Notes under the pieces: generated by a model | Told to the model about the DNA's origin: nothing | The model's input: the letters and a program-made list of their open reading frames with translations, nothing else | Databases searched by the model: none | Shown: positions 1 through 8,398 of the stretch, piece after piece | Layout of the letters: each line of letters opens with the position of its first letter | Position numbering within the stretch: position 1 is the first letter of the stretch | Source: Oscillospiraceae bacterium | GTDB taxonomy: Bacteria > Bacillota > Clostridia > Oscillospirales > Oscillospiraceae | NCBI GenBank assembly: GCA_902761055.1 | Contig: CACWIS010000014.1 | Coordinates: 1 to 34,742 of the forward strand | Length of the DNA: 34,742 nt | Direction: 5' to 3' | Translations under genes and position numbers: made by a program

Positions 1-405
1 ATCCATGACCAGCTCGCGCTCGTCCCAGATGTGCATGAACATGCTGTCGTGGCCGATGATGTGGCAGGCGATGCCCAGCCACAGGAAGTGGGAGTGCAGA
101 CGCTCCAGCTCCTCGGTGATGACGCGGATGTAGGCGCCTCTCTTGGGGACCTCGAGCTGGTTGATGGCCTCCACGGCCATCGCGTAGGTAAAGGCGTGGG
201 AGTGCGAGCAGATACCGCACACACGCTCGACCAGCACGAGGGTCTGGATCGCGTTGCGCTCGGTCGCGAGCTTCTCGATGCCGCGGTGGTTGTAGCCGAC
301 GAAGACCTCCGCGTCCTTGATGATCTCGCCTTCGGTGTAGAGTCTTGCGTGGACCGGCTCCTCCAGTGCGGGATGGTAAGGACCGATCGGGATGATGTAG
401 CTCAT
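1..405 (-). CDS. [NiFe] hydrogenase large subunit, complex-I-like (group 4), N-terminal part
   Basis: Open at the left edge: the first 135 residues are present and no stop is seen. The protein begins MSYIIPIGPYHPALEEP and carries RVCGICSHSH at about residues 65-74. That is the N-terminal CxxC pair that ligates the Ni-Fe centre in hydrogenase large subunits; respiratory NuoD lacks these cysteines. The rest aligns by eye with the 49-kDa/NuoD family (HRGIEKLA, ELERLHSH). The family catalyses H2 oxidation or proton reduction at a membrane-associated complex. The ATG overlaps the stop of the NuoC-like gene (ATGA), so the two are translationally coupled. The hyp genes just upstream would insert and ligate its metal site. 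The exact subgroup (Ech, Mbh or another group 4 type) cannot be decided without the C-terminal cysteines and the remaining subunits. Confidence 0.87.
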   Translation of the reverse strand, partial: MSYIIPIGPYHPALEEPVHARLYTEGEIIKDAEVFVGYNHRGIEKLATERNAIQTLVLVERVCGICSHSHAFTYAMAVEAINQLEVPKRGAYIRVITEELERLHSHFLWLGIACHIIGHDSMFMHIWDERELVMD

Positions 406-809
406 TGTTCACCCGCCTCCTCTCTGTTCAGCCGACGCAGTTCGCTCAAGGGAGTGACCATGATCTGACCCTTGCCCTGTGTCTCCAGCATGTCCTCCGG
501 CAGGAACAGACGCTTGGACACGTCCAGCCCCTCGAAGGTGACGCCGAAAAGCTCGTTGATCTCACGCTCCGGCCACTGGGCGGCGACATCGTAGATCTCG
601 CCGATGGACGGGACGGTCATCTCCCCGACCACGTGGTAGGACTCGACGGCGGGTTCCACCTGGTAGTCGTAGCAGATCTCCATCTGCCCCTCCTTGTTGA
701 CGAAGCCGTGGATCATGGTCAGCCAGACCCCGTTCTTCCTCATGCGCTCTGCAACGGGTACGATCTGATCTTTGTCGATCATAATCTTCTTGTACTCCTG
801 CATTTGCAT
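402..809 (-). CDS. NuoC-like (30-kDa) subunit of the hydrogenase complex
   Basis: About 135 residues, shorter than full NuoC. The signature AAQWPEREINELFGVTFEG, around residues 78-96, matches the conserved core of the complex I 30-kDa subunit family, which links the catalytic large subunit to the peripheral arm. An in-frame GTG lies 9 nt upstream at 818. I prefer the ATG at 809 because AGAGGTG sits 6 nt in front of it and overlaps that GTG. The stop overlaps the start of the large subunit gene. It follows hypE after a 76-nt gap that contains a TATAAT at 855-860 on this strand but no good -35, so an internal promoter is possible. Function is inferred from family and neighbour. Confidence 0.85.
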   Translation of the reverse strand: MQMQEYKKIMIDKDQIVPVAERMRKNGVWLTMIHGFVNKEGQMEICYDYQVEPAVESYHVVGEMTVPSIGEIYDVAAQWPEREINELFGVTFEGLDVSKRLFLPEDMLETQGKGQIMVTPLSELRRLNREEAGEQ

Positions 810-885
810 TCGTTTCACCTCTGTTTTCCCGTATTGAAATGGTTTTTGCGCACAATTATATGATAAATGCCCCTGGGGGCCGTTA

Positions 886-1884
886 TCAACAGATCCTGGG
901 GAGCTGCGCCCCGGCCAGCTTCTGCAGAATGCGGCTGCCGCCGAAGGCCGTCTTCATCACGACCTTGCCGGCGTATCGCTCCGTCACGCGGCCGATCACG
1001 GCCGCGTCCTTTCCCTCCTCCGTCGCGCGCATCGCGGCGAGGATCCTTTCGCTGTCCTCGTGCGCGGCGACGCACAGGAGCTTGCCCTCGTTGGCGCAGT
1101 AGAGCGGATCGAGGCCGAGCAGATCGCAGGCCGCGCGGACCTCGCCCCGGACGGGGATCGCCGCCTCGTCGAGCTCGATCGACAGGGCGCTGCCCTCGAG
1201 GAACTCGCAGAGCGTCGTCGCAACGCCGCCGCGCGTCGGGTCGCGCAGGACGCGCACGGCGCCGCCGCTCTCGAGGATGGCGGCGCACAGGCCGTTGAGG
1301 GCCGCGCAGTCCGACTGCAGCGCGCCCTGCGCCATGCCGCTGCGCGCGAGCATGACGGCCGTGCCGTGGTCGCCGACCGTGCCGGAGACGATCACGTCGT
1401 CCCCCGCCCGGATGGCCTTCGGGGAGAGGCCGGGATACTTCAGAAAACCAATCCCGGCGGTGTTGATATACAGCCCGTCGCCGCGGCCGCGCTCGACGAC
1501 CTTCGTGTCGCCGGTGACGACGTCCACGCCCGCTTTTTCGGCGGCGGCGCGGATCGACTCTATTATACGCCCGAGAGCCCCGGTTTGAAAACCCTCTTCT
1601 ATCACAAAAGCGCAGCTTAAATACCGCGGCACGCCGCCGCTGACGGCGACGTCGTTGACCGTGCCGCAGACCGAGAGCTTGCCGATGTCGCCGCCCGGGA
1701 AAAACAGCGGGCTGACGACGAAGCTGTCGGTCGAAAAGACCAGCTTTTCCGCGCCGGGGAGGATCGCCCCGTCGCCCAGCGCCTCGAGCGCCGGGTTGGC
1801 GAAGGCCGGTACGATCATATTATCGATCAGCCGCGAGGTCTTTTTGCCCCCGCTGCCGTAGTCAAGCGTGATGATCTCGTCCAT
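886..1884 (-). CDS. hypE: Hydrogenase maturation protein HypE (thiocarbamate-forming)
   Basis: 332 residues, the normal family length. HypE dehydrates the carbamoyl group passed from HypF onto its own C-terminal cysteine, giving the thiocyanate that becomes the CN ligands of the [NiFe] site. Visible features are the early YGSGGK motif, the PurM/AIR-synthase-like GDGAI and FSTDSFVV segments, DPTRGGVA near residue 217 and the diagnostic C-terminal PRIC ending, with Cys332 as carbamoyl acceptor. ATG start, 9 nt after the hypD stop. Third maturase after hypC and hypD in a leftward operon that runs into the hydrogenase subunits. HypA and HypB are not in the window. Confidence 0.96.
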   Translation of the reverse strand: MDEIITLDYGSGGKKTSRLIDNMIVPAFANPALEALGDGAILPGAEKLVFSTDSFVVSPLFFPGGDIGKLSVCGTVNDVAVSGGVPRYLSCAFVIEEGFQTGALGRIIESIRAAAEKAGVDVVTGDTKVVERGRGDGLYINTAGIGFLKYPGLSPKAIRAGDDVIVSGTVGDHGTAVMLARSGMAQGALQSDCAALNGLCAAILESGGAVRVLRDPTRGGVATTLCEFLEGSALSIELDEAAIPVRGEVRAACDLLGLDPLYCANEGKLLCVAAHEDSERILAAMRATEEGKDAAVIGRVTERYAGKVVMKTAFGGSRILQKLAGAQLPRIC

Positions 1885-1893
1885 AAGGCGCCT

Positions 1894-2961
1894 CTATACC
1901 GATTGATACTTGTACGCCGCCGCGCAGGCGCCCTCGGAGGACACCATGCAGGGCCCGACCGGATCCTCCGGCGTGCAGCGTTTTCCGAAGAGCGGACACT
2001 CGTTCGCTCCGAGCCGCCCGGTGATGACCTCGCCGCAGCGGCAGGCCGTGGGCCGGGACGCCTCCCTGTATTCGACGCCGAACTTCTTTTCCGCGTCGAA
2101 GTCCGCGAGCTCCCCGCGCAGCCCCAGGCCGCTGTCCTCGATCGCGCCGAGGCCGCGCCAGAGGTCGCGGCGGGGGGCGAAGCAGCGCTCCATCATCGCG
2201 CGGGCGAGCGGATTGCCGTCGGGCGCTACGGCCCGGCGGTATTCGTTCTGCACAAGGCTCTTTCCCTCCGCGAGCTGCCGCAGCAGCAGGTAGACCGCGC
2301 CGAGGATGTCCTCCGGCTCGAAGCCGCTGATGACGGCGGGCAGGCCGTAGTCCCGCGGCAGAAAGTCGAAGCCCCGCTCGCCGATGATCGTGGCGACGTG
2401 GCCCGGGCAGAGAAAGCCCTGCACGTTGAAGCCCTCGGACGCGATGAGCGCGCGCAGCGCGGGCTCGACGGTCTTGAGCATGGAGAAAAGCGAAAAATTC
2501 TTCACGCCCCGCTCCCGCGCCGTCAGCACGGCGGCGGCGGTGCCGGGGGCGGTGGTCTCGAAGCCGACGCCGAGGAAAACGATCTCGCTGCCGGGATTCT
2601 TCTGTGCGAGCTCCACGGCGTCCACCGGGGAGTAGACCACCTCGACGCGCGCGCCGAGCGCGCGGCGGCGGGCGAGATTGTCGCCCGGGACGCTGCCCGG
2701 GACGCGGACCATGTCGCCGTAGGTCGCGAGGATCACGCCGGGGCGCATGGCGAGCTCCAGCACCGCGTCGATCACCTCGCAGGGCGTGACGCAGACCGGG
2801 CAGCCGGGGCCGGAGAGCAGCCGGACGTTCGGCGGCAGCATCGTGCGGATGCCGCTTCTGGCGATGGCCATCGTGTGCGTGCCGCAGACCTCCATGAGCC
2901 GGACCTCGCCGAGCGGCAGGGCGGCCATGGCGTCGATCACGCGCCGCGGATCAAAGGACAT
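1894..2961 (-). CDS. hypD: Hydrogenase maturation protein HypD (Fe(CN)2CO scaffold)
   Basis: 355 residues, full length. HypD is the Fe-S scaffold that, with HypC, assembles the Fe(CN)2CO unit. Visible motifs are EVCGTHT (Cys26), GPGCPVC (Cys54 and Cys57) and a cysteine-rich C-terminus (CRCGEV..., ECPLFGKRC, GPCMVSSEGAC) that ligates the [4Fe-4S] cluster. The ATG lies inside the last codons of hypC (11-nt overlap), indicating coupled synthesis of the HypC-HypD partners. The hypE start follows 9 nt behind the TAG stop. Confidence 0.97.
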   Translation of the reverse strand: MSFDPRRVIDAMAALPLGEVRLMEVCGTHTMAIARSGIRTMLPPNVRLLSGPGCPVCVTPCEVIDAVLELAMRPGVILATYGDMVRVPGSVPGDNLARRRALGARVEVVYSPVDAVELAQKNPGSEIVFLGVGFETTAPGTAAAVLTARERGVKNFSLFSMLKTVEPALRALIASEGFNVQGFLCPGHVATIIGERGFDFLPRDYGLPAVISGFEPEDILGAVYLLLRQLAEGKSLVQNEYRRAVAPDGNPLARAMMERCFAPRRDLWRGLGAIEDSGLGLRGELADFDAEKKFGVEYREASRPTACRCGEVITGRLGANECPLFGKRCTPEDPVGPCMVSSEGACAAAYKYQSV

Positions 2962-3169
2962 CCTTCATTTCCTCCCAGGCCTCGAGATCCTCCAGCGCCT
3001 GCTGTTCGCCGAGGCGTTCGATGGCGAAGCCCGCGTGGACGATGACGTAGTCGCCGAGCTTCGGCTCCGGGATGAAGTCCACGCGGATCGCGCGGCGCAT
3101 GCCCATCGCCTCGCCGACGGCCTCGGCGCCGTTGATCTCAACAAGTTTTAAGGGAATGGCAAGACACAT
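2951..3169 (-). CDS. hypC: Hydrogenase assembly chaperone HypC/HybG
   Basis: 72 residues beginning MCLAIPLKLVEI. The Cys2 exposed after Met removal and the MCLAIP motif are the hallmark of HypC, which carries the iron ligand complex between HypD and the large-subunit precursor. A longer reading frame extends upstream to 3220, but only the ATG at 3169 puts Cys at position 2. The ribosome site is weak (GACGAGG about 11 nt upstream) and lies in the palindromic repeat at 3181-3232. The gene overlaps hypD by 11 nt. Confidence 0.95.
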   Translation of the reverse strand: MCLAIPLKLVEINGAEAVGEAMGMRRAIRVDFIPEPKLGDYVIVHAGFAIERLGEQQALEDLEAWEEMKDVL

Positions 3170-3180
3170 CTTTTCTGAAA

Positions 3181-3232
3181 CCTCGTCCGCCGCGGCGGCG
3201 CCGCGGCGCTTTCCCCTCAAGGGGAAGGCTTT
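3181..3232 (-). repeat. GC-rich palindromic intergenic repeat between hypF and hypC
   Basis: Read on the minus strand it starts with a hairpin (6-bp arms TTCCCC/GGGGAA around TTGA at 3211-3226). It continues through a near-perfect GC palindrome (GCCGCGGCGCCGCCGCGGC) and ends GACGAGG. The TGA in the hairpin loop is the stop codon of hypF, and the terminal GAGG is the only ribosome-site-like sequence for hypC. Similar compact hairpin blocks lie at 28302-28360 and 31248-31349, which suggests a dispersed repeat family. The relationship is judged by eye. Confidence 0.5.
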
Positions 3233-5454
3233 TGGTGATTTGCGATCAGGATCTGGCCGAGGGACAGGCCCTCGTCGTTGGGCGAGACGCGGCGGTGACG
3301 ATAGACCGCGAAGCCCTCCTTTTCCAGCGCCGCGGGCAGGCGGCGCATCAAATAGCGGTTCTGGAAGCTGCCGCCGGAGAGCACGACCCGCTCAAGGCCG
3401 CTGATCTCGCGGGCGCGCAGACACTGGCGCACGGCCATGTCGACGAGCGTGTTCATAAAGCGGGCGGCGAGCGCGCCGCGCTCCGTCCCGGCCTTCTGCT
3501 GCCGCACGATCTCACAGATCATTTCCCGCCAGTCGAAGCGCGCGAGCTCTCCTTCCTCGGAGAAGGAGACGGGGAAGCGTCCCTCGTCCGCCATGGCGGC
3601 GGCCTCGAGCAGGACCGCGCCCTGCCCCTCGTAGCTGCAGCGCTCCTTGACGCCGAGCAGGGCGGACACGCCGTCGAAGAGGCGGCCCATGCCGGTGGAC
3701 AGCGGGCAGTTCAGGCCGCTTTGCAGGATCTTTTCGTAGACCGCGGCGTCCGCGATCCCGTCCGTCCTTTCCCCGGCCGCGCGCAGCAGCGCATACGCAA
3801 CGCGCAGCGGCTCCTTCGTGACGGCGTCGCCGCCGATCAGCGGGATGGGCAGCAGGCTGCCGAGGCGCCGGAAATCCGCATAGCCGCCGACGAGACACTC
3901 GCCGCCCCAGCTCGTGCCGTCCGTGCCGTAGCCGGTGCCGTCCCAGACGAGGCCGACGACCTCGCCCGAGAGGGCGTTGTCCGCCATGCAGGCGGCCATG
4001 TGCGCGTGGTGGTGCTGGACGCGCACAAGGGGCAGGCCCTCGTCCTCCGCGCGCTCCGCGGCGTAGGTCGTGGAGAGGTAGTCGGGGTGCAGATCGCAGG
4101 CGAGCAGCGCCGGGCGGACGTCAAAGAGGCGCTCGAAATGGCGGATCTGGAGCGCGTAGTTTTCAAAGGTCTCGATGTTTTTGAGATCGCCGATGTGCTG
4201 GCTGGGGAAGACGTAGCGCTCCTTCGAGAGGCAGAAGCTGGCCTTCTGCTCGGCCCCGCAGGCAAGGGTCATGCCCGCGTCCTCATGGACGCTGACCGGG
4301 AAGGGCACATAGCCGCGCGAGCGGCGGAGGAAATACTCGCCGCCGTCGAGGGCGAAGCACAGCGAATCGTCGCAGCGGGTCTGGATGTCGCGGTCGTGCA
4401 GCAGGAAGCCGTCCGCGATGCCGGAGAGCTTTTCAAGCGCCTCGGCGTTCCGATACATGATCGGCGTGTCGGAGAGGTTCGCGCTCGTCATGACGAGCAT
4501 GTCGATATCGTCGCCGAACACGAGGTAATGCAGCGGCGTATAGGGCAGCATCACGCCCACAAAGCCGTTTTCGCTCAGATGATCGAGGGCCGCGCCGCGC
4601 TTTTCGAGCAGCACGATCGGCCGCCGGAAGGATCCCAGGAGCTTCTCCTCCTCCGGAGAAACGAAGCAGATCTTTTTTGCGCAGTCCGCGTCGCGGCACA
4701 TGACGGCGAAGGGCTTTTCGTCGCGCTGCTTGCGCCGCCGCAGCGTGCGCGCGACGGCCGGATCGTCGCAGCGGCAGGCCAGGTGCATGCCGCCGAGGCC
4801 CTTGATCGCGACGATCTTTCCCTCTTTAAGGGCGCGGCGCGCGTTCTCGATCGCGTCGCCCTCCGTCTCCCGCCCTTCGGCGTCGAGATAGAACACATGC
4901 GGGCCGCAGACCGGGCAGCAGTCCGGCTGGGCGTGGTAACGGCGGTTTTCGATGTCGTGGTATTCCCTGTCGCAGTCCGGGCACATCGGGAAGACGCTCA
5001 TCGAGGTCTTGGCCCGGTCGTAGGGCACGTCCTTGATGATCGTGAATCGCGGGCCGCAGTTCGTACAGTTGATGAAGGGATAGCGGTAACGCCGGTCGGA
5101 GGGGTCGCGCAGCTCGCGCAGGCAGTCCTCACAGATGCCGATGTCCGGCGAGATGAGCGTGTTGCGCTGCGCCTCGGTCCGGCTCGAGAGGATCTGAAAA
5201 TCCCGGAAGTGCTTGAGCTCGTTCGAGAACTCGGCCTCGACGCGCTCGATGACGGCGAGCTTGGGCGCCTTGACGGGCAGGTCGGCGAGGAAGCGCTCGA
5301 GCTCCGGCCGCTCGCCCTCAAGCTCCAGCTCGACGCCGGAGGAGGTGTTCTTGATGCTGCCGGCAAGGGCGTAGTGCAGGACCTGCTTATGAATAAAAGG
5401 ACGGAAGCCCACGCCCTGAACGATGCCGTGTATGTGTATCAGGACTCTCTCCAA
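3217..5454 (-). CDS. hypF: Carbamoyltransferase HypF
   Basis: 745 residues. HypF makes the carbamoyl group for the CN ligands from carbamoyl phosphate and ATP and loads it on HypE. Domain order is classical. An acylphosphatase-like domain spans about 1-90 (GVGFRPF at 14-20). The zinc-finger pairs are CxxC at 108/111, 130/133, 158/161 and 180/183. A YrdC-like domain covers about 200-380, and a Kae1-like carbamoyltransferase domain carries VQHHHAHMAA. The start is TTG at 5454: an in-frame TAA lies just upstream, no ATG is available, and GGAGG sits 10 nt before it. First gene of the leftward hyp-hydrogenase operon. The C-terminal codons and stop fall in the palindromic repeat at 3181-3232. Confidence 0.96.
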   Translation of the reverse strand: MERVLIHIHGIVQGVGFRPFIHKQVLHYALAGSIKNTSSGVELELEGERPELERFLADLPVKAPKLAVIERVEAEFSNELKHFRDFQILSSRTEAQRNTLISPDIGICEDCLRELRDPSDRRYRYPFINCTNCGPRFTIIKDVPYDRAKTSMSVFPMCPDCDREYHDIENRRYHAQPDCCPVCGPHVFYLDAEGRETEGDAIENARRALKEGKIVAIKGLGGMHLACRCDDPAVARTLRRRKQRDEKPFAVMCRDADCAKKICFVSPEEEKLLGSFRRPIVLLEKRGAALDHLSENGFVGVMLPYTPLHYLVFGDDIDMLVMTSANLSDTPIMYRNAEALEKLSGIADGFLLHDRDIQTRCDDSLCFALDGGEYFLRRSRGYVPFPVSVHEDAGMTLACGAEQKASFCLSKERYVFPSQHIGDLKNIETFENYALQIRHFERLFDVRPALLACDLHPDYLSTTYAAERAEDEGLPLVRVQHHHAHMAACMADNALSGEVVGLVWDGTGYGTDGTSWGGECLVGGYADFRRLGSLLPIPLIGGDAVTKEPLRVAYALLRAAGERTDGIADAAVYEKILQSGLNCPLSTGMGRLFDGVSALLGVKERCSYEGQGAVLLEAAAMADEGRFPVSFSEEGELARFDWREMICEIVRQQKAGTERGALAARFMNTLVDMAVRQCLRAREISGLERVVLSGGSFQNRYLMRRLPAALEKEGFAVYRHRRVSPNDEGLSLGQILIANHQKPSP

Positions 5455-5500
5455 GGCTGCGCTTCCTCCGTAAAACGATGTTCGTTATTTTTCAGACAAT

Positions 5501-5529
5501 ATTATAAACGCTGTCGCCGAAAGGTGCAA
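5501..5529 (-). promoter_or_regulatory. Promoter of the hyp-hydrogenase operon
   Basis: TTGCAC (5529-5524), 17-nt spacer and TATAAT (5506-5501) on the minus strand, about 46 nt before the hypF TTG start. The -10 is perfect and the -35 is weak. It lies downstream of the terminator of the transporter gene, so the operon has its own start. Confidence 0.65.
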
Positions 5530-5618
5530 TATGCAAATGCATGATAGACGCTTTTCGACTTTTACATCATAGCGCATTTTCCCGAAAAGTTCAAGTTTTT
5601 GCAGGGATTTCGGCGCGC

Positions 5619-5658
5619 AAAAAACAAAGGACTTCCCGGAGGAAGTCCTTTGTTTTTT
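5619..5658 (-). terminator. Rho-independent terminator after the SNF transporter
   Basis: Perfect stem AAAGGACTTCC/GGAAGTCCTTT with loop CGGA, flanked by A6 and T6, so it could work in both directions. It lies about 43 nt past the transporter stop at 5701. Confidence 0.9.
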
Positions 5659-5700
5659 GATTGCTTTTCGGAGTGAAAGTATGGTTCGTTCGGAAAACGC

Positions 5701-7224
5701 TTACGCTTCCTTCTTGCCCAGCGCGGCGAAGACCCAGAACACGGCGAGGATCACCGCGGAGACGATGTAGAACAGCACGTCGTGGCCGCCGAAGAAGCCG
5801 ATCATCTGGCCGGCGAGAACGAAGGCCATGACGACGGGGACGATGAACTTGATGCAGAAGGTGAAGAACTTCTTGAAGGCCTCGGAGGGATCGCCGTGCG
5901 CGACCTCGTCGAGCGTGAGCTGCGGGCCGATCTCCCAGCCGATCATGACGGCCATGAGCATGGCGCCGAGCGGCATCATGATGCCTTCGGACCAGCAGTC
6001 GAAGAAGTCGAGCCAGCAGTCGTTCCAGTCAAGCACCTTGGCCGAGCCGAAGATCTCCGCCGGGGAGAAGCCGTTGGAGCCGAGACCGTCGGCCGCGACG
6101 AGCAGCGCGATCGCGGTGATGACGACAGAGACGATCATAACGACCTTCTTGCGGCTGACGGTCTTGCCCTGCTCGGCCGCCTTGTCGATGAAGTGAGCCG
6201 AGAGCACCTCCATCAGGGAGATGGCGGAGGAGATGGCCGCGATCAGGACCAGGATGTAGAAGATCACGCCGAACACGCCGCCGAGAGCGCCCATGTTGTG
6301 GAACACGTCCTGCAGCGTGACGAACAGGAGCTTCGGGCCGCCGAGGGAGATCTCGTTCACGGGGATGCCGTTGTTGATGCCGTTGGCGACGGCCGCGGGG
6401 ATGACCGCGACGCCGGCGAGCAGCGCGACGAGCGTATCGGCGAAGACGATGATGCCGGAGTTCTTGACGAGGTTCTCTTCCTTGCCGAGGTAGGAGCCGT
6501 AGGTGATCATGGCGCCCATGGCCAGGGACAGGGAGAAGAACATCTGGCCGCCGGCGGTGCCGAGAACGGCGACAAGGTTCGGCGCGCTTTCAATGAAGCC
6601 GCCCTTGACCGCATAGCCGGGGACGAACATGAACTTCAGGCCCTCGACGGCGTTGGGGAGCGTCAGAGACCGGATGATGATGATGACGAGCATCACGAAC
6701 AGGGCCGGCATGCCGATCTTGTTGAACTTCTCGATGCCGGAGTCGACGCCGCCGGCGACGATGAAGAAGCAGATCACCATGAAGGCAAGCAGGATGCCGA
6801 TGGAGATCGGGATGCTGGTGATCATGTTGACGAAGGACGACATGCCCTCCGGCATGCCGCCGAAGATACCGATCAGGTTGATGATGATGTAGTAGATGCA
6901 GTAGCCGCCCAGGACCGAGTAGAAGGTCATGATCAGGAACGGCGAGAGCACCGCGAGCCAGCCGAGCCACTTGAACTTCTTCGAAACAGCCTGGTAGGCG
7001 GCGATAGGAGCCTTTCTGGTCTTGCGGCCGAGAGCCAGCTCGGCGCACATGATGATCAGGCCGACGAAGATCGCCAGGAACAGATACACCAGCAGGAACG
7101 TGAAGCCGCCGGACTTGCCCATCTTAAAGGGGAAGCCCCAGATGTTGCCGAGACCGACCGCGGAGCCGACAGCAGCAAGCAGGAAGCCTATGTTGCTGCC
7201 CCATGAACCACGTTGATTTTCCAT
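5701..7224 (-). CDS. Sodium-dependent transporter, neurotransmitter:sodium symporter (SNF/LeuT) family
   Basis: 507 residues, a normal length for bacterial LeuT/MhsT-type Na+-coupled amino-acid importers. The TM1 region reads GFLLAAVGSAVGLGNIWGFP with the unwound GLGNIWGFP signature, and about twelve hydrophobic segments follow, ending with a short charged KKEA tail. Substrate cannot be read from sequence; amino acids are usual. ATG start with AGAGAGGG upstream. A TATAAT at about 7347-7342 on this strand marks a likely promoter. The divergently oriented LysR gene next door makes local control likely. Transcription ends at the strong hairpin at 5619-5658. Confidence 0.93.
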   Translation of the reverse strand: MENQRGSWGSNIGFLLAAVGSAVGLGNIWGFPFKMGKSGGFTFLLVYLFLAIFVGLIIMCAELALGRKTRKAPIAAYQAVSKKFKWLGWLAVLSPFLIMTFYSVLGGYCIYYIIINLIGIFGGMPEGMSSFVNMITSIPISIGILLAFMVICFFIVAGGVDSGIEKFNKIGMPALFVMLVIIIIRSLTLPNAVEGLKFMFVPGYAVKGGFIESAPNLVAVLGTAGGQMFFSLSLAMGAMITYGSYLGKEENLVKNSGIIVFADTLVALLAGVAVIPAAVANGINNGIPVNEISLGGPKLLFVTLQDVFHNMGALGGVFGVIFYILVLIAAISSAISLMEVLSAHFIDKAAEQGKTVSRKKVVMIVSVVITAIALLVAADGLGSNGFSPAEIFGSAKVLDWNDCWLDFFDCWSEGIMMPLGAMLMAVMIGWEIGPQLTLDEVAHGDPSEAFKKFFTFCIKFIVPVVMAFVLAGQMIGFFGGHDVLFYIVSAVILAVFWVFAALGKKEA

Positions 7225-7300
7225 AGTTTACCCTCTCTTCCTTATATTGTTGTGGAACTGCTTACATGAGTTGAGCAATACGAACCCAGTCCTCTTGTGA

Positions 7301-7347
7301 ATCGGCTGCGTTCGTATCGGCTGAACCCTAATTGTGAATAAATTATA
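7301..7347. promoter_or_regulatory. Divergent control region between transporter and LysR gene
   Basis: The 220-nt gap holds two direct copies of ATCGGCTG (7301-7308 and 7316-7323), two copies of TTGTGAAT flanking them, and a minus-strand TATAAT (7347-7342) for the transporter. The spaced repeats sit downstream of that -10, where a regulator could bind. Binding by the adjacent LysR protein is inference. Confidence 0.4.
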
Positions 7348-7444
7348 ACATCGGCCTTGCTTTTTTCATACCTGTATATTATTATAAATATATAACAAGT
7401 CCTTATGGATATGCGCATATATACAAAAAAAGGATCCGGATCAT

Positions 7445-8344
7445 ATGGAAAGCAAAAAGATCAAAGCCCTGCTCGCGGCGGCGGAAACGGGCAGTCTGAC
7501 CGCGGCCGCGGCGCAGCTGGGCTACACCCAGGCGGGGCTGACGCAGATGATGAATTCGGTCGAAAACGAGCTGGGGCTGCGCATGCTCGTGCGCGGCAAG
7601 CACGGCGTGCGCCTCTCCGACGCGGGGCAGAGCCTGCTCGAGCCCATGCGCGCCTTCGTCGCCGCGGCAGAGGAGCTGGAACGCGGCGTAGAGCGGCAGC
7701 GCGAGGAGGACCGCAGCGCCATCCGCATCGGCGCCTACGCCAGCATCTCGCGGCAGTGGCTGCCGGCGATCCTGTCGGAATTTCTGCGCGAGAACCCGGA
7801 CGTCGACGCCTCGATCTCGGTGGGCAGCATCGCGCAGATGTACCAGAGCGTGAAGAACGAAGAGCTCGACTGCGCCTTCGTCAGCTGCCATCCGCGGCTG
7901 ATGAGCGGGCTGATCTGGCATCCGCTGCACGTGGACGAGCTGCTGGCCGTCCTGCCGCCGGACCCCCCCTTCGAGGGCGAGCGCTTTCCCGTCGAGCGCT
8001 TCTCCGGCGCGGAGTTCCTGATGCCCTCGCTGGGCTTCGACATGGACATCGACCCGCTCTTCTCCGCGGCGACACCGCCGGTGACGCCGCGCACGCGCTA
8101 TACGAACATGGACGACGCCGCGCTGATCTCGATGATCGAGCACGGCCTGGGTCTGACGATCCTCTCGCGGCTGATCCTGCAGGGGCTTTCCGTGAACGTG
8201 AAGGCCCTGCCGCTCGAGCCGCGGGGCTACCGCTCGCTGGGGCTGGTCGTCAGCGCGAAGCGGCAGAGCGAGTACATCCTGCGCAGCTTCGTGCGCAGCA
8301 CCCGCGCGACGATCGGCGCGATGTATGAGGGCGAGAGCGCCTGA
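7445..8344 (+). CDS. LysR-family transcriptional regulator
   Basis: 299 residues. The N-terminal winged helix-turn-helix (residues about 1-60, ALLAAAETGSLTAAAAQLGYTQAGLTQ) is followed by a substrate-binding domain starting near 85 (AIRIGAYASISRQWLPAIL). Family members sense a small ligand and activate or repress a divergent gene. The neighbouring SNF transporter, 220 nt away on the opposite strand, is the obvious candidate target. The ATG is preceded by AAAGGA at about 10 nt. Transcription ends at the hairpin just past the stop. The effector is unknown. Confidence 0.93.
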   Translation: MESKKIKALLAAAETGSLTAAAAQLGYTQAGLTQMMNSVENELGLRMLVRGKHGVRLSDAGQSLLEPMRAFVAAAEELERGVERQREEDRSAIRIGAYASISRQWLPAILSEFLRENPDVDASISVGSIAQMYQSVKNEELDCAFVSCHPRLMSGLIWHPLHVDELLAVLPPDPPFEGERFPVERFSGAEFLMPSLGFDMDIDPLFSAATPPVTPRTRYTNMDDAALISMIEHGLGLTILSRLILQGLSVNVKALPLEPRGYRSLGLVVSAKRQSEYILRSFVRSTRATIGAMYEGESA

Positions 8345-8356
8345 TCCGTATCCGCA

Positions 8357-8397
8357 GGGGAAGCGGGCGGCCTGTCGGCCGCCCGCTTCCCCTTTTC
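8357..8397 (+). terminator. Rho-independent terminator of the LysR gene
   Basis: 16-bp perfect GC-rich stem (8357-8372 with 8377-8392), 4-nt loop TGTC, then TTTT. It starts 12 nt after the LysR stop. Confidence 0.9.
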
Positions 8398-8398
8398 C

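Noticed and set aside
1-809. NuoC/NuoD of a respiratory complex I
   Set aside because: The large subunit has the RVCGIC nickel-ligand motif absent from NuoD, and hyp genes are adjacent.
3232-5544. 770-codon open frame on the plus strand opposite hypF
   Set aside because: It mirrors hypF codon structure in a GC-rich genome, shows no known domain and lacks a ribosome site.
5782-7206. 474-codon plus-strand frame opposite the SNF transporter
   Set aside because: Low-complexity Asp/His/Glu composition is the complement of membrane-helix codons; the transporter on the other strand is clear.
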